Shown here one piece after another: positions 1 to 9,583 of a DNA stretch of 64,000 nucleotides. The stretch comes from Mycobacteriales bacterium. Lineage in GTDB: Bacteria > Actinomycetota > Actinomycetes > Mycobacteriales > Mycobacteriaceae. The notes under the pieces are model-generated. The model was not told where the DNA came from. It saw only the letters and a program-made list of their open reading frames with translations, and did not search any database. The stretch is taken from assembly GCA_018376445.1 (NCBI GenBank), contig JAHABL010000002.1, positions 62,001 to 126,000 of the forward strand, written 5' to 3'. How positions within the stretch are numbered: the stretch's first letter is position 1; every line of letters begins with the position of its first letter. The translations under genes and the position numbers were made by a program.

Positions 1-46
1 CTCACGCGTACTGTCCGTTCTTTACTATTCAGGTTGGTGTCGTGCG

Positions 47-3000
47 TTAGGTGTTAAAGTACTTCGCCTCAGGATGGTAGAGGACGAAAGCGTCTGTGGA
101 CTGCTCGGGGTGCAACTGGTATTCCTCCGACAAGACGATACCTGCCCGTTCAGGTTCGAGAAGCTCCATCATCTTTTCACGGTCTTCTAGGTTTGGGCAG
201 GCGCCATAACCGAAGGAGAAGCGTGCACCCCGATACTTGAGATCGAAGTAGTCAGCTTTGTCTATGGAGTCCTCTGAGCCGGCGGAGGAGCCATCAGACA
301 GTTTGAGTTCGTGTCTAATACGTTCGTGCCAGTATTCGGCGAGAGCCTCGGTGAGCTGAACCGATAAACCATGTGTCTCAAGGTAATTGCGGTAGTCGTT
401 CTGGGCGAAAAACTCATCAGCATAGTCAGCGATAGGAGTACCCATGGTGACAACTTGGAACGGTAGAACATCAACTTGCCCAGTCTGCTCCATGCGGGCG
501 CGAGACTGAACAAAGTCGGCAATGCAGAGGAAGCGGGGGCGCTGCTGGCGGGGGAACGTGAAACGAAGCCTCTCTGGTGCATCTGGTCGAGGCTCGGTGA
601 GAATGACGATGTCATTCCCTTCTGACACTGCAGGGAAGTATCCGTAGACAACGCAAGCATCATTGAGTACGCCCCGGGTGGACATTTCGTTGAGCCAGAG
701 ACGAAGCCGTGGCTCACCCTCGGTTGCGACGAGTTCGTCGTAGTCAGGGCCATCACTCCCACGTGTCGGCCGCAAGCCCCATTGTCCGAGGAAGAGTGCA
801 CGATGATCGAGAGTACTGACATAATTTTGGTAAGGTATGCCCTTCACGATGCGGGTACCCCAGAAGGGTGGGGTTGCTAAGGGGACGTCCACTGCCACCT
901 CGGAGCGTTCCGGAATAACGATGTCCTCCTGCTGAGCAGCCCGTTTTTCCGCAATGCGCTTGGAACGTTCGCGCCGCTCAAGACGGGCCGCTTTCTTTTT
1001 CGCTCGTTCTTCTTCAGCAGCCAAGGCTGCCAGTGCGGCCGGACTTTCTGGGGCGAAGTCGATGACACGACGTCCGTGTTTTGCGTCCATGATTTCGCCG
1101 AGCAGCCGCAGTGTCTCAAAGGCGTCTTTGGCGTAGTAGACCTCACCTTCATAGATCTCTGCTAGATCGTCTTCGACGTAGCCGCGGGTCAGTGCAGCCC
1201 CGCCCAGGACAACGGGGTACTTCTGGGCAAGTCCACGGTCGTTTAGCTCAATGAGGTTTTCCTTCATCACGACTGTGGACTTCACCAGTAGACCAGACAT
1301 ACCGATGACGTCGCAGTTGTTGATTTCTGCCGCTTCGATAATGTTGTTGATGGGCTGTTTAATACCAATGTTGACGGTGTCATAGCCATTGTTAGAAAGA
1401 ATGATATCGACGAGGTTCTTGCCGATGTCGTGCACATCGCCTTTCACAGTGGCGAGGAGCATATTGCCTTTGGACGTCTCCTCCCCTTCTGTCCGTTCGA
1501 TAAACGGTTCGAGGAAGGAGACTGCAATCTTCATGATTTCCGCGGATTGCAGCACGAAGGGAAGTTGAATCTGTCCTGCCCCGAAGAGCTCACCAACGGT
1601 TTTCATGCCTTCAAGGAGGACATCGTTGATAATCTCAAGTGCTGGTTTTTCGTCGAGTGCTGCAGTGAGATCCTCTTCGATCCCACTACGTTCACCATCG
1701 ACAATTCGCTGTTGTAGGCGTTCCATGAGCGGTAACGCGGCGAGCGCTTCTGCTCTGGCTTCGCGCATGCTGGACGCATCGACGCCTTCGAAAAGGTCCA
1801 TGTAGCGCTGGAGGGGGTTCTCCACTCTGTCGCGACGATCCCAGATGAGGTCAAGCGCGGCCTCCTTGGCCTCATCCTCGATCTTGTTCATGGGAAGAAT
1901 CTTGGAACTATGCGCGATGGCAGTATCGAGTCCCGCTTCCATCAACTCGTTGAGGAAGACAGAGTTGAGAACTTGGCGAGCCGCTGGACTAAGGCCGAAA
2001 GAGATGTTGGAAAGGCCGACGGTGAAGTGCACATCGGGGTAGCGCTTGTGCATTTCCCGAACAGCTTCAATTGTCTCAATGCCATCGCGGCGCACCTCTT
2101 CCTGGCCTGTCGTAATAGGCAGAACAAGACAGTCAAGGATGATGTCGGATACATGCATTCCCCAGGTTGTGGTGAGAGTCTGTACCAGACGCTCGGCAAT
2201 CTCCACTTTGCGTTCTTTAGTGCGAGCTTGGCCCTCTTCATCAATCGTCAGTGCGACGACTGCTGCACCATGTTTCTTCACCACCGTCATCATTCGGTGG
2301 AAACGAGACTCCGGCCCCTCCCCTTCTTCGAAGTTCACGGAGTTAACTGCGCACCGTCCACCAAGAGCCTGCAAGCCAGCTTCGATGACGGCGGGTTCTG
2401 TAGAGTCCAACATGATGGGCAGGGTGGACTGGGTCGATAGTAGCTTGGCGATGGGCGCCATGTCTTGGGTGCCGTCTCGCCCAACATAGTCCACACAAAG
2501 ATCCAGCATGTTCGCTCCGTCACGAATTTGACGACGGGCGATATCGTGGACGGTTTCCATGTCGCCGGCAAGGACGGCCTCACGGAAGGCTTTGGAGCCG
2601 TTGGTGTTGGTACGTTCACCGATAAGAGTGACGCCAGCATCGCTGCGCAGTGGGGTGGCTGTGTAGAGCGAAGCTACACAGTCTTCGGGTGAAGGAGCCC
2701 GCTTTCCCAGCTGAAGAGCTTTCACTGCCTGGGCGGTTTCGTTGATGTGCGCAGGGGTTGTGCCACAGCATCCTCCCACCAGAGACAGTTTGTACTTATC
2801 GACGAAGTGAGTGAGCGCGTCTGCGAGCTCTTCTGGCTGGAGGGGATATTCTGCACCATTGAGTCCAACTACTGGAAGTCCAGCGTTGGGCATAACGGAG
2901 ACAGGGACGGAAGAGTGCTGCGATAAGTATCGGAGGTGCTCCGACATCTCTTCCGGGCCGGTCGCGCAGTTCATACCAATCATGTCGATACCCAAATGTT

Positions 3001-3646
3001 CGATTGACGTCAGTGCGGCTGTAATATCTGAGCCCACCAACATGGCACCGTTGGTTTCAAGGGTGACGTGCGTGATGATTGGAAGAGTTCTCCCGACATC
3101 CTGCATAGCGGCTTTAGCAGCGATAACCGCGGCTTTCACCTGAAGAAGGTCCTGACAGGTCTCGATGAGAATGGCATCTGCCCCACCCTCGATGAGTCCA
3201 CGAGCTGACTGTTGGTAGGCATCTCTCACCGACTCAAAGTCAATATGCCCTAGTGAAATAATTTTGGTGCCAGGTCCAAGAGAACCCAACACCATACGAG
3301 GGGTGCCGTCGGCGGAGGGCCGCATTTCGTCTGCCACACCCCGAGCAAGCTGTGCTCCAGCGAAGGCGAGAGAGAAAATCTTGTCTTGGATGTCGTAGTC
3401 AGCAAGGTTAGAGACGTTGCAGCCGAAAGTGTTGGTTTCGACGGCGTCGGCACCCGCTTCGAAATAGGTGCGATGGATCTTTTGGATGACGTCAGGGCGG
3501 GTGAGGTTGAGGATCTCGTTACAGCCCTCAAGGTTGTTAAAGTCGTCAAGGGTGAGGTCCTCGGCCTGCAGCATCGTGCCCATAGCGCCATCACCGATGA
3601 CGACACGGCGCTGCATGGCGTCGAGCAGCGCAGTGTTTTTCTCCAC
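47..3646 (-). CDS. metH: Cobalamin-dependent methionine synthase MetH
   Basis: Transfers a methyl group from 5-methyltetrahydrofolate through cobalamin to homocysteine, giving methionine in the cytoplasm. At 1199 residues it has the full four-module length. The homocysteine domain carries the zinc cysteines C227 and C293-C294 (GGCCGTTP). The pterin domain begins near LIGERTN (residue 341). The B12 domain has the DxHxxG motif with H739 as the likely cobalt ligand, and the C-terminal 300 or so residues form the SAM-dependent reactivation domain. The GTG start directly follows the mshC stop codon with no spacer, and a GGGAG ribosome-binding site lies inside the end of mshC. It probably belongs to the mshC transcription unit, so translational coupling is likely. 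Very confident. Confidence 0.97.
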   Translation of the reverse strand: MEKNTALLDAMQRRVVIGDGAMGTMLQAEDLTLDDFNNLEGCNEILNLTRPDVIQKIHRTYFEAGADAVETNTFGCNVSNLADYDIQDKIFSLAFAGAQLARGVADEMRPSADGTPRMVLGSLGPGTKIISLGHIDFESVRDAYQQSARGLIEGGADAILIETCQDLLQVKAAVIAAKAAMQDVGRTLPIITHVTLETNGAMLVGSDITAALTSIEHLGIDMIGMNCATGPEEMSEHLRYLSQHSSVPVSVMPNAGLPVVGLNGAEYPLQPEELADALTHFVDKYKLSLVGGCCGTTPAHINETAQAVKALQLGKRAPSPEDCVASLYTATPLRSDAGVTLIGERTNTNGSKAFREAVLAGDMETVHDIARRQIRDGANMLDLCVDYVGRDGTQDMAPIAKLLSTQSTLPIMLDSTEPAVIEAGLQALGGRCAVNSVNFEEGEGPESRFHRMMTVVKKHGAAVVALTIDEEGQARTKERKVEIAERLVQTLTTTWGMHVSDIILDCLVLPITTGQEEVRRDGIETIEAVREMHKRYPDVHFTVGLSNISFGLSPAARQVLNSVFLNELMEAGLDTAIAHSSKILPMNKIEDEAKEAALDLIWDRRDRVENPLQRYMDLFEGVDASSMREARAEALAALPLMERLQQRIVDGERSGIEEDLTAALDEKPALEIINDVLLEGMKTVGELFGAGQIQLPFVLQSAEIMKIAVSFLEPFIERTEGEETSKGNMLLATVKGDVHDIGKNLVDIILSNNGYDTVNIGIKQPINNIIEAAEINNCDVIGMSGLLVKSTVVMKENLIELNDRGLAQKYPVVLGGAALTRGYVEDDLAEIYEGEVYYAKDAFETLRLLGEIMDAKHGRRVIDFAPESPAALAALAAEEERAKKKAARLERRERSKRIAEKRAAQQEDIVIPERSEVAVDVPLATPPFWGTRIVKGIPYQNYVSTLDHRALFLGQWGLRPTRGSDGPDYDELVATEGEPRLRLWLNEMSTRGVLNDACVVYGYFPAVSEGNDIVILTEPRPDAPERLRFTFPRQQRPRFLCIADFVQSRARMEQTGQVDVLPFQVVTMGTPIADYADEFFAQNDYRNYLETHGLSVQLTEALAEYWHERIRHELKLSDGSSAGSEDSIDKADYFDLKYRGARFSFGYGACPNLEDREKMMELLEPERAGIVLSEEYQLHPEQSTDAFVLYHPEAKYFNT

Positions 3647-4891
3647 TTAGCGAACTCCCAGCAGACTATCGAGAAGAGTAAGGATGGTGGCGGGAGCTGT
3701 TGTGTCATCCCCTAGCCCCCGGAGTGTCTCTTCTGCCCAAACATCAATGAGGGCTAATGCGCGCGGTGTGTCAAGGTCATGGGAAAGTGCCTCTCGGACT
3801 TTCTGGACGGTATCTGCGGCAGGTACACCAACTGGCTGCTCACATGCTTCACGCCATCGACGGTGTCGGGTGACTGCGTCTGCTAACACAGTGTCGGACC
3901 AGTCTCGGTCGGCGGCGTAGTGCCCGGCATAAATGCCTAGTCGGATGGCGCTAGGATGTACTCCTTGAGCGCGTAGTTTAGAGACGAAAACGAGGTTGCC
4001 CAGGGACTTCGACATTTTGACTCCGTCGAGAGCAATCATACCGGTATGGACGTAGTGTCGAGCCATACGTTCGCACCCGGTCGCAGCTTCAACGTGGGCG
4101 GCGGAAAATTCGTGATGGGGGAAGATGAGATCTGAGCCGCCGCCCTGGATGTCGAAGGAAGTTCCCAGACGGTTCAGCGCAATGGCAGCACATTCGATAT
4201 GCCAGCCGGGGCGGCCTGCCCCCCAGGGGGAATCCCACGCCGGTTCACCAGGACGCTGTTGACGCCACAGCAGAGCATCGAGGGGGTGGTGTTTCCCGAC
4301 GCGTTCTGGGTCTCCGCCACGTTCCGCAAAGAAGTGTGCCATGGTCTCGGCGTTATATCCGGATTCGTAGCCAAACTGTGGGGTGGCAGTTACCGGGAAA
4401 TACACATCCTGATATTCGGGATCGTCATCAACAGATATCTGATAGGCAGCGCCGTTATCGAAAAGCTTCTGAATGAATTCCACCACTTCGTCGATAACCT
4501 CAGTAGCGCCAACGTAGTGATCTGGCGGAATGACCCGTAGCGCTTCCATATCGCTTCGGAAAAGGTCTGTCTGCTCATTGCCCAACTCGCGCCAGTCCAC
4601 ACCGTCGCGGTCGGCACGTTCAAAAAGTGGGTCGTCAACGTCAGTGACGTTTTGGACATAGTGCACCTTATGCCCGTTGTCGCGCAGAATGCGGTTGATG
4701 AGATCGAAGGTGACGTACGTGGCTGCATGGCCTAGGTGCGTCGCATCGTAGGGAGTAATACCGCAGACGTAGAGCCCTGCGGTTTCTCCGGGCGTGACGG
4801 GAGCCAAATCTCCGCGGGATGTGTCACGAAGCTGGAGCGGGACAGGTGTACCGAGGAGGGAAGGTACTGAAACAGAAGGCCATGCGTACAT
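3647..4891 (-). CDS. mshC: Mycothiol cysteine ligase MshC
   Basis: L-cysteine:1D-myo-inosityl 2-amino-2-deoxy-alpha-D-glucopyranoside ligase, which adds cysteine during mycothiol synthesis using ATP. It belongs to the class I cysteinyl-tRNA synthetase fold. Visible motifs are the zinc cysteine C43 in YVCGITPYDA, the HLGH signature at 52-55, C234 and H259 as further probable zinc ligands, and KMSKS at 292-296. The sugar-binding stretch GRPGWHIECAA and the 414-residue length fit MshC and not true CysRS, which carries a longer anticodon-binding tail. Mycothiol is restricted to Actinobacteria, which supports the taxonomic call. The ATG lies seven bases after a TAGACT box with no clear ribosome-binding site, so the mRNA may be leaderless. 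Confidence 0.96.
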   Translation of the reverse strand: MYAWPSVSVPSLLGTPVPLQLRDTSRGDLAPVTPGETAGLYVCGITPYDATHLGHAATYVTFDLINRILRDNGHKVHYVQNVTDVDDPLFERADRDGVDWRELGNEQTDLFRSDMEALRVIPPDHYVGATEVIDEVVEFIQKLFDNGAAYQISVDDDPEYQDVYFPVTATPQFGYESGYNAETMAHFFAERGGDPERVGKHHPLDALLWRQQRPGEPAWDSPWGAGRPGWHIECAAIALNRLGTSFDIQGGGSDLIFPHHEFSAAHVEAATGCERMARHYVHTGMIALDGVKMSKSLGNLVFVSKLRAQGVHPSAIRLGIYAGHYAADRDWSDTVLADAVTRHRRWREACEQPVGVPAADTVQKVREALSHDLDTPRALALIDVWAEETLRGLGDDTTAPATILTLLDSLLGVR

Positions 4892-4898
4892 AGCACCC

Positions 4899-4904
4899 AG
4901 TCTA
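4899..4904 (-). promoter_or_regulatory. Possible -10 box of mshC
   Basis: On the minus strand TAGACT is followed by exactly seven bases and then the mshC ATG. That spacing places transcription initiation at or next to the start codon, as in actinobacterial leaderless genes. No convincing -35 hexamer is seen. The box sits inside a small inverted repeat (CCCAG-taga-CTGGG). The reading is inferred from spacing alone. Confidence 0.4.
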
Positions 4905-5024
4905 CTGGGCGATCTCCCCTATCGTAGTCTCGGGTGAAGGGTTGCACGCAGAGGGAGAAAAATTTGCACCCGTAACGGTTTTTGGCCACTGTACCTAATA
5001 GCGCTGCTGCGGTGCGTGTGCAGC

Positions 5025-5621
5025 CTAGCGTTGATAATCGGTGAGACGGTCGATGACATCGCTGAGATCGCGGCGGTAGCCATTGAGCCGGGCGCAGATG
5101 TGGCCCTCTGGGCCGATCGGTTCACCACAAAGCGGACAGAGTGGGCGTCCTGCCGTATACACCACAGCGGTGCGGTGCGCGAACTGTCGGGCGAGCTGGG
5201 GACGTAGGAGAATGCGGACAGCGTCCGGACCATTTTCTGCGTCATCGGACATCATGAGAGACTGGTCAAAGTCACCGGCAGTAAAAGCGAGGAGCTCGAG
5301 AATGACAGCTGATTCTTCTTCGCTCCAGGCCAATCCGATGGTTCCTACGAGGAATTCAGAATCGAGCGGCATATCCAGTGGCGACAGATCCTCTAGTCGC
5401 CGGGATCGGTGTGGGATACGCAGGTTGTAGTAGTCCCCCACATCGTCCAAAAGCTGATCGATACGTTTGGCGATGAGCCGCAGCTGGAGTGCATCGAGTT
5501 CTACAGAGACGAGCTGTTGATCCTGTGTTACCTGCAGATAGTAGCTTTGGTCAGGATATTCTCCGATTGCGCCAACGATGCAGCGGGAGGGATGGTCAAA
5601 GACAAAGAGACGACGGGACAC
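5025..5621 (-). CDS. DUF3090 family protein
   Basis: Conserved actinobacterial protein of unknown function, 198 residues. The N-terminus SRRLFVFDHPSRCIVGAIG and the C-terminal zinc-ribbon-like CPLCGEPIGPEGHICARLNG, with two CxxC/CxxxxxxxC-type cysteine groups, are typical of the family. It sits between uppP and mshC, the same order as in mycobacteria (where a histidine phosphatase often intervenes and is absent here). Its GTG start shares one base with the uppP stop codon (TAGTG), so it is probably translated by coupling to uppP. No catalytic function can be read from the sequence. The family call is confident, the function is unknown. Confidence 0.9.
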   Translation of the reverse strand: MSRRLFVFDHPSRCIVGAIGEYPDQSYYLQVTQDQQLVSVELDALQLRLIAKRIDQLLDDVGDYYNLRIPHRSRRLEDLSPLDMPLDSEFLVGTIGLAWSEEESAVILELLAFTAGDFDQSLMMSDDAENGPDAVRILLRPQLARQFAHRTAVVYTAGRPLCPLCGEPIGPEGHICARLNGYRRDLSDVIDRLTDYQR

Positions 5622-6457
5622 TATGCAGCAAGCACCCCGGTTCCCAGCAAGATAAGGACGATGATGCCCACCACGATGCGATACCCAGCAAACCAGTTGA
5701 GGGAATGCTTTTCCACGAACTTCAGTAGCCAGGCGATGGAGGCGTAGCCCAAGACGAAGGCAATCACAACGCCGACACCGAGTTGGAGAGCACTTGCTGC
5801 CTGCCCATGCACCGGATTAAACGCATCGGGGAGGGAGAAAATACCGGAGGCTAACACTGCAGGAATGGCGAGTAGGAAGCTATACCGGGTAGCGACGGAG
5901 CGCTTGAGACCAATAAACAGGCCGGCGGAGATTGTGCCACCGGAGCGGGACACGCCCGGGATGAGCGCGAGGCATTGGGCGAAACCCATGATGAGGGAGT
6001 CTTTCAGCGTGAGCTGGTCGAAGTCACGCTTCTGTGGCCCCCATTTTTCGGCAGCTAAGAACACAAAGGAGAAAACGATGAGGACGCTCGCGGTGAGCCA
6101 GAGGCTGCGGGCGTTGTCGCGAATAAGGTCCTTTCCGAAGAACCCAATGATGCCGATGGGGATGGTGCCGGCGATGACGTACCAGCCCATCTTATAGTCG
6201 AAATCATCTCGGCATTCTTTGTGGAGTAGCCCCTTAAACCAGGCCTTGACGATGCGGAAAATATCCTTCGCGAAAAAGACCAGCACGGCGAGCTCCGTCC
6301 CCAACTGGATAACGGCGGTGAAGGATGCGCCGGCGTCTTCGCCCCAGAAGAGGCGAGAAACGATATTGAGGTGGCCGGAGGAGGATACCGGAAGAAATTC
6401 CGTTAAGCCCTGCACGATGGAGAGCACAATTGTCTGTGCCCAATTCATGGTCTCCAC
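5621..6457 (-). CDS. uppP: Undecaprenyl-diphosphatase UppP (BacA family)
   Basis: Integral membrane enzyme that dephosphorylates undecaprenyl diphosphate and so recycles the lipid carrier for peptidoglycan and other envelope polymers. It can confer low-level bacitracin resistance. The signatures EFLPVSSSGHL near residue 21 and PGVSRSGGT near residue 167 carry the catalytic Ser, Glu, His and Arg residues. At least seven hydrophobic segments are visible, and 278 residues is the normal length. The GTG start is preferred because AAGGAG lies five bases upstream; an in-frame ATG three codons later is the alternative. It is divergent from pyrD and overlaps the DUF3090 start by one base. Confidence 0.95.
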   Translation of the reverse strand: METMNWAQTIVLSIVQGLTEFLPVSSSGHLNIVSRLFWGEDAGASFTAVIQLGTELAVLVFFAKDIFRIVKAWFKGLLHKECRDDFDYKMGWYVIAGTIPIGIIGFFGKDLIRDNARSLWLTASVLIVFSFVFLAAEKWGPQKRDFDQLTLKDSLIMGFAQCLALIPGVSRSGGTISAGLFIGLKRSVATRYSFLLAIPAVLASGIFSLPDAFNPVHGQAASALQLGVGVVIAFVLGYASIAWLLKFVEKHSLNWFAGYRIVVGIIVLILLGTGVLAA

Positions 6458-6585
6458 GCTTGCTCCTTGTGGTGCGTGCTGTGTATTTCGAGCACCGCCT
6501 AGTGGTAGCGGCTATGTCACTGCCGGGGGAATGGCGTTCCTACCGGTCTGTTCAGCAGTTTAACCTAAACAATGGCAAGATAGAC

Positions 6586-7689
6586 ATGACAGCCCCTAAC
6601 CCAGCAGGTAGGTACCTCGTGTTGTATGACGTTGTGAAGCGGACAATGTTCCTTCTTCCCCCGGAGAAGATCCACACCTTCGTGTTTGGAATGATCAAGA
6701 CGCTCCATCTGGTGCCTGTATTAGGACGTTTGGCACGCCCAATCTTCAGCTACAACGACGAGATTCTGGCACAGGATTTGTTCGGGGTACATTTCCCCGC
6801 GCCACTGGGGCTGGCCGCTGGTTTCGACAAGAACGCTGCCGCATCCGATGCATGGGGTGCAATGGGGTTCGGCTACGCAGAAATGGGTACTGTGACGGCT
6901 GCTGGGCAGCCTGGCAATCCGCAGCCGCGTCTCTTCCGTCTACCAGAGGACCGGGCACTGTTGAACCGGATGGGCTTTAACAACCATGGTGCCGGCTATG
7001 CCGCCAACAACCTACGTCGTCGCCGTGGCACTACCGTCACCGGTATTAACATCGGCAAAACGAAGGTGGTGCCTCCGGAGGAAGCAGTATCGGACTACCG
7101 CACCTCGGCTCGTCTCGTGAGTGCGTTGGCGGACTACCTGGTGGTGAACGTCTCCTCCCCTAACACCCCAGGTTTGCGAGATCTCCAAGCCGTAGAATCG
7201 CTCCGTCCCATCCTCGAGGGTGTCCAGGCGGTGTCTGAGGTTCCAGTACTTGTCAAGATCGCCCCGGATCTTTCCGACGAGGATGTTGATGCGGTGACTG
7301 ATCTTGCCCTCGATCTTGAGCTTGCCGGAATTATAGCCACCAACACCACGATTTCCCGGGACGGTCTACGCACTGATGCGGCCAAGGTTGCGAGGATGGG
7401 GCCAGGGGGCATCTCTGGGCAGCCGGAAAAGGCACGTGCACTGGAGGTTCTTGATCGCATTTATGCCAAGACCCAGGGGCGAATTGTCCTCATCGGCTGT
7501 GGCGGCATTGAGAGCGTTGACGATGCGTGGGAGCGCATTACCCATGGCGCTGACTTGCTCCAGGGGTATACCGCGTTCATCTACCAGGGACCATTCTGGA
7601 TGCGGCGAATTCACAAAGGCTTGGCGAAGAAGCTGCGGGAGAACGGCTTCTCTTCACTGCCCGAAGCGGTTGGGTCAGCCGTTCGCTAG
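6586..7689 (+). CDS. pyrD: Dihydroorotate dehydrogenase (quinone), class 2
   Basis: Oxidises dihydroorotate to orotate with quinone as acceptor, the fourth step of UMP synthesis. Class 2 enzymes are membrane-associated through an N-terminal helix, and the hydrophobic stretch before the barrel (VKRTMFLLPPEKIHTFVFG) fits that. FMN and substrate motifs are AAGFDKNA, NRMGFNNHG, NVSSPNTPGLR, IATNTT and IGCGGIES. The frame is open further upstream, but ATG 6586 gives 367 residues and an N-terminus close to relatives, so I chose it over the longer form beginning at 6430 that would run into uppP. Its position beside uppP and away from the pyr operon is also the mycobacterial arrangement. Confidence 0.93.
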   Translation: MTAPNPAGRYLVLYDVVKRTMFLLPPEKIHTFVFGMIKTLHLVPVLGRLARPIFSYNDEILAQDLFGVHFPAPLGLAAGFDKNAAASDAWGAMGFGYAEMGTVTAAGQPGNPQPRLFRLPEDRALLNRMGFNNHGAGYAANNLRRRRGTTVTGINIGKTKVVPPEEAVSDYRTSARLVSALADYLVVNVSSPNTPGLRDLQAVESLRPILEGVQAVSEVPVLVKIAPDLSDEDVDAVTDLALDLELAGIIATNTTISRDGLRTDAAKVARMGPGGISGQPEKARALEVLDRIYAKTQGRIVLIGCGGIESVDDAWERITHGADLLQGYTAFIYQGPFWMRRIHKGLAKKLRENGFSSLPEAVGSAVR

Positions 7690-7830
7690 GCCCTAGCCTG
7701 CCCGTGACTGCACTTCTGAAACTAGCGTTGTACAGGCGATTTGGGGTTCAGGCAAAGTTTGCAGTAAATTAATGCGAGCAACCTCGTGAAAATGTTTTAC
7801 ACAGGATCGCGACTGATAATTGCACAGTGA

Positions 7831-7918
7831 GTCCGAGTGGCGGAATAGGCAGACGCGCTAGCTTGAGGTGCTAGTGCCCAATTGAACGGGCGTGGGGGTT
7901 CAAGTCCCCCCTCGGACA
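7831..7918 (+). tRNA. tRNA-Leu (anticodon GAG)
   Basis: A class II tRNA with a long variable arm. The acceptor stem GTCCGAG pairs with CTCGGAC at 7911-7917. The anticodon stem CTAGC/GCTAG encloses loop TTGAGGT, with anticodon GAG at 7865-7867. The T arm is GGGGG-TTCAAGT-CCCCC. The discriminator base is A and the CCA tail is not encoded. A GATAAT box at 7815-7820 is a plausible -10. A strong terminator follows directly. Confidence 0.97.
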
Positions 7919-7927
7919 CAAACTATG

Positions 7928-7965
7928 AACCCTGCACTTGGCTTTCCAAGCTGCAGGGTTTTTCT
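7928..7965 (+). terminator. Rho-independent terminator of tRNA-Leu
   Basis: A long stem (AACCCTGCA-CTTGG pairing with CCAAG-TGCAGGGTT, one bulged C) with a CTTT loop, followed by a short T run. It begins ten bases after the tRNA and ends transcription before the VTT-domain gene. Confidence 0.9.
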
Positions 7966-7997
7966 ATCATTGAACAGGGACGACAGAAGGAAGAGCA

Positions 7998-8765
7998 ATG
8001 ATGCAAGAACTGCTTTCGCGGACGCGTAACGCGTTGCGAAAGCTGTGGTCGTTGCTCGTCTACATTGCTCGTGAAATATGGGCCGGATTTCGCGGTGCTC
8101 CGCGCTGGAAACAGCTCGCAGCCCCACTAATCTTGCTGATCTTTGTGGGCTTGCTTGTACTCACCGATGTGCCACCGCTGGTGGTAGTCAGGCAGGGTGT
8201 TGCCCAACTAGGTAGCTGGTTCCCGTTGGTATTCTTCCTGTGCTACGTCATCTTCACACTGTTTCCCATCCCCCGAACTCTCTTCACCCTTACTTCGGGA
8301 ATACTTTTCCCTCCTCTACTCGCGCTAACCGTGTGCTTGAGTGCGTCTCTCCTTTCCGCCATTGTGGCGTGTGTCCTCACCCGCTACGTATTTCGGGGGT
8401 GGGTAGAGAACCATCTTCATCACCCTATGCTTGATGCGCTCAATGAGCGGTTAGAGAAGCGCGGATGGCTCGCCGTAGGGTCGTTACGGCTCATCCCCTT
8501 CGTGCCTTTTTCCGTCCTCAACTACGCTGCCGCCTTAACCCCTGTGAAGCTCGCACCTTTTGCTCTCGCTACGGTGGTAGGCAGTTTTCCGGGAACTACT
8601 GCCGGTGTGCTCTTTGGAGAGGCGGCGGTGGGGCATGCGAATCCGTGGGTGATACTCATTGGCGTGTGCTGTTGCGCTACCGGCATCGTTGGGCTCATTA
8701 TCGACTCGAAGATGCCCGTCACGACTTCTCTTAGAGAGCGCCCGGCTCCGTTACAAAATCGATGA
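7998..8765 (+). CDS. VTT-domain (DedA/TVP38-TMEM64-like) membrane protein
   Basis: Polytopic membrane protein of 255 residues. After a basic N-terminal region it has a hydrophobic segment near residues 45-62. A VTT/SNARE-associated domain follows, recognised by the FPIPRTLFTLTSGILFPPLLAL region, then an amphipathic stretch, then the arginine-containing SLRLIPFVPFSVLNYAAALT motif and a terminal hydrophobic helix. Members of this superfamily include lipid scramblases and undecaprenyl-phosphate flippases; the substrate here is unknown. AGGAAG precedes the paired ATG codons. The 3' end overlaps the convergent DUF3097 gene by 35 bases. The family call is confident, the function is not. Confidence 0.85.
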   Translation: MMQELLSRTRNALRKLWSLLVYIAREIWAGFRGAPRWKQLAAPLILLIFVGLLVLTDVPPLVVVRQGVAQLGSWFPLVFFLCYVIFTLFPIPRTLFTLTSGILFPPLLALTVCLSASLLSAIVACVLTRYVFRGWVENHLHHPMLDALNERLEKRGWLAVGSLRLIPFVPFSVLNYAAALTPVKLAPFALATVVGSFPGTTAGVLFGEAAVGHANPWVILIGVCCCATGIVGLIIDSKMPVTTSLRERPAPLQNR

Positions 8766-9561
8766 GCCGCTCGACGGCGCCAATGAGCGTCGAATCAAGA
8801 TCCCGATAAGTTTTGACGCGAGAGGCTATTCTCTGCCACCCTTCCTGGGGTGTACCCCAATCGAGACGTCGGCATACACCTGCCTTCCACTCCTCGCCAC
8901 GGGGTACGTCTGGCCAGGCAGGAATACCTACCGTTGCGGGCTTTACCGCCGCCCAAATGTCGACAAAGGGATGCCCTGTGACAAGCACGAACTCGCCAAC
9001 ATCTGTGACCAGCTTGGTCTCTTTAGTGCCAGTAATAAGGTGGTCGGCAAGGACACCGACACGCCGCACTCGGGAGGGGCTAAATTGGGCTAGCCGTTCA
9101 GGGAGATTGTCCAGCCCGGCCAGTTCTTCGACGACAATACCCTCTTGTGCGAGATCGTGTCCCCATACTTGTTGGACGATAAGGGCATCGTGCTTGCCTT
9201 CCACCCAGATGCGGGAAGCGCGAGCAGTGCGCACGCGCTGCGGATGTGTGGCAAGGCGGGAACCACTGTTGGAGAGTTTTGGTCTGTGTGGGGTGGTCCG
9301 GGGGCGCACGAGGTGAATGGGCTCGCCCTCTAATAGCAGTAGACCGGGTTTAGTCGGAAAGACACGAACGTGACCGTGCCGATTCTCCAGCCGCACAAGA
9401 ACACCACTGTCCGACTTTTCAAAACCCACAACAGCTCCACAGTACTCGGTCGCGGCATCTTCGATAATAAGCCCTCGGGTACCTTCGACTTCCCGGTAGT
9501 GGCGGGCGGAAGCGCGTGACGTAAGCGGATCCGTGCCGTAACGATCATTCCAGCGAGACAT
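8731..9561 (-). CDS. DUF3097 family protein
   Basis: Conserved actinobacterial protein of unknown function, about 276 residues from the chosen ATG. I recognise the family from the N-terminal SRWNDRYGTDPLT, the GLIIEDAATEYCGAVVGFE stretch, the central IWVEGKHDALIVQQVWGHDL (TOPRIM-like in look) and the conserved VTGHPFVDIWAAVKP and GIPAWPDVPRGEEWK blocks. The frame stays open another 36 codons upstream, but those residues do not resemble the family. ATG 9573 is the nearest alternative start. Neither has an obvious ribosome-binding site. It is divergent from an unrecognised gene and convergent with the VTT gene. Confidence 0.85.
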   Translation of the reverse strand: MSRWNDRYGTDPLTSRASARHYREVEGTRGLIIEDAATEYCGAVVGFEKSDSGVLVRLENRHGHVRVFPTKPGLLLLEGEPIHLVRPRTTPHRPKLSNSGSRLATHPQRVRTARASRIWVEGKHDALIVQQVWGHDLAQEGIVVEELAGLDNLPERLAQFSPSRVRRVGVLADHLITGTKETKLVTDVGEFVLVTGHPFVDIWAAVKPATVGIPAWPDVPRGEEWKAGVCRRLDWGTPQEGWQRIASRVKTYRDLDSTLIGAVERLIDFVTEPGAL

Positions 9562-9583
9562 GGATTCAAGCATAGTCACTAAG